NCBI GenBank assembly: GCA_900543105.1
Contig: UQQA01000084.1
Coordinates: forward strand, 1-10,926
Reading direction: 5' to 3'
Length of the DNA stretch: 10,926 nt
DNA from: an uncultured Ruminococcus sp.
GTDB taxonomy: Bacteria; Bacillota; Clostridia; Oscillospirales; Ruminococcaceae
In this document: positions 10,175 through 10,926 of the stretch, piece after piece
How the letters are laid out: every line of letters starts with the position of its first letter
Position numbering within the stretch: position 1 is the first letter of the stretch
The notes under the pieces: generated by a model
The model's database searches: none
What the model was told of the DNA's origin: nothing
Seen by the model: the letters and a program-made list of their open reading frames with translations, nothing else
Translations under genes and position numbers: made by a program

Positions 10175-10926
10175 ATGTTTTATGACAATTTAAAAAAAGC
10201 ATGCATGAATAAAGGAACTACCGTAACATCTACCTTAAAAGCTTTGGGATTGGGAACTGCTAACGGAACGTTTTGGAAAAACGGTTCATCACCAAGCGGA
10301 GAAGTCTTAATTCAGTTATCTGAATTTTTGGATGTTTCTGTTGACTATCTTCTTAAAGGAGAATCTTTTAAAGAAAACTATTCAGATTGTTATGTTGCTT
10401 TTATCGATATTTTAGGCTTTAAAAATTTTATTAATGATAAAGATACTACATTTGATAAAGTCAAAGATTTATATGATCTCTTAAAAATAATTTCCAATGA
10501 ATTTAGTTCTGTGACTCAAAGTGATTTCTTTACTCCAGATGATATGTCAAAAGTGGTGCTTAATGTCATATCTGACACTATTGTACTTTCTATTGAAAAG
10601 AGTCAACATTATTCTCTTGAAATATTAATCTTTGCAGTTAATATAGTTGTTTCAAATGTGTTATTAAATCATCAGTTATTATTTAGAGGTGCGATTAGCG
10701 AGGGCAATTTTTATTCTAAGGCTGGTATTCTTTTTGGTAATGCCTTGGTAGATGCTGCAATACTTGAAAAGGATCGAGCAAAATATCCAAGAATTGTTAT
10801 ACAGAAAAATGTTTTAGAAAATTATTTAAACACACACAAGACAGATATTGAAACGGATAAAGGAATCAATTATTTAACAGAGCTAGATTGTATAGCAAAG
10901 GATTCTTTGTATATTATCAATTATAT
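10175..10926 (+). CDS. XRE-type HTH fused to class III nucleotide cyclase-like domain (3' end outside window)
   Basis: The 250 visible residues have two domains. Residues 1-61 are a CI/XRE HTH typical of Firmicutes repressors (LKALGLGTANGTFWKNGSSPS, then LSEFLDVSVDYLLKGE). Residues 71-250 resemble a diverged class III nucleotide cyclase: FIDILGF (76-82) holds the first metal Asp (Asp78), ISDTIVLS (132-139) the second (Asp134), followed by RGAISEG (171-177) and ILFGNALVDAAILE (185-198), which aligns with the IGDxVNxAARLE block. In that block the usual transition-state Asn and Arg are Val192 and Ile196, so activity is uncertain. The ATG at 10175 has GGGGG 6 nt upstream. The gene is read from a perfect promoter and occupies the repressor position, opposite the early operon. 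It is clearly more AT-rich than the rest. It could be a lysogeny repressor with a ligand-binding or enzymatic domain, or a phage-carried defence gene. A standard CI has a peptidase here instead. Confidence 0.72.
   Translation, partial: MFYDNLKKACMNKGTTVTSTLKALGLGTANGTFWKNGSSPSGEVLIQLSEFLDVSVDYLLKGESFKENYSDCYVAFIDILGFKNFINDKDTTFDKVKDLYDLLKIISNEFSSVTQSDFFTPDDMSKVVLNVISDTIVLSIEKSQHYSLEILIFAVNIVVSNVLLNHQLLFRGAISEGNFYSKAGILFGNALVDAAILEKDRAKYPRIVIQKNVLENYLNTHKTDIETDKGINYLTELDCIAKDSLYIINY

Noticed and set aside
1..10926. CRISPR array, tRNA/rRNA, insertion sequence, attachment site or integrase
   Set aside because: No regular repeat-spacer pattern, cloverleaf, transposase or terminal inverted repeats, or recombinase seen on either strand; the integrase is probably to the right of the window.

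Overview
The window looks like the packaging, replication and early/immunity part of a temperate siphophage-type prophage of a low-to-mid GC Firmicute, most likely a gut clostridium. This is inferred from strong GGAGG ribosome binding sites, frequent GTG/TTG starts, and families typical of clostridial phages: P27-type small terminase, phage HNH, VRR-NUC, PcfJ/PcfK and small CxxC proteins. I cannot name the species.

Almost everything is on the minus strand and reads right to left as one tightly packed operon, with many 1-14 nt overlaps. In transcription order, starting near position 10068, it holds: a Cro-like DNA-binding protein (9748-9963), a small TTG-initiated membrane protein (9549-9728), an unknown protein (9183-9533), a HTH protein (8843-9169), two small unknown proteins, a coiled-coil protein with a phage replication-type C-terminal domain (7662-8330), a small membrane protein, an unknown protein, a PcfK-like and PcfJ-like pair (6678-7067, 4992-6665), a long coiled-coil protein with a QLSLF clamp-type motif (4024-4977), four short Cys-rich proteins (2954-4034), a HUH rolling-circle-type Rep (1970-2728) behind a repeat-rich gap that may be an origin, a VRR-NUC nuclease, a 57-residue HTH protein, a HNH nuclease, and then the small and large terminase subunits (large subunit cut by the left edge).

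At the right end the polarity flips. A 211-bp control region (9964-10174) carries two promoters with perfect TTGACA-17-TATAAT consensus that face each other: one rightward (9995-10023), one leftward (10075-10103). Palindromic operator candidates lie in and between them. The rightward promoter drives an AT-rich gene from 10175 that runs off the window.

That gene is the most unusual item. Its product starts with a XRE/CI-type HTH, as a lysogeny repressor would, but in place of a peptidase or oligomerisation domain it has a diverged class III nucleotide-cyclase-like domain. It keeps the two metal-binding Asp positions and lacks the usual transition-state Asn/Arg. A repressor-position HTH-cyclase fusion suggests a lysogeny switch or phage-carried defence device that senses or makes a nucleotide signal. 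This is inference and the downstream genes are needed to judge it.
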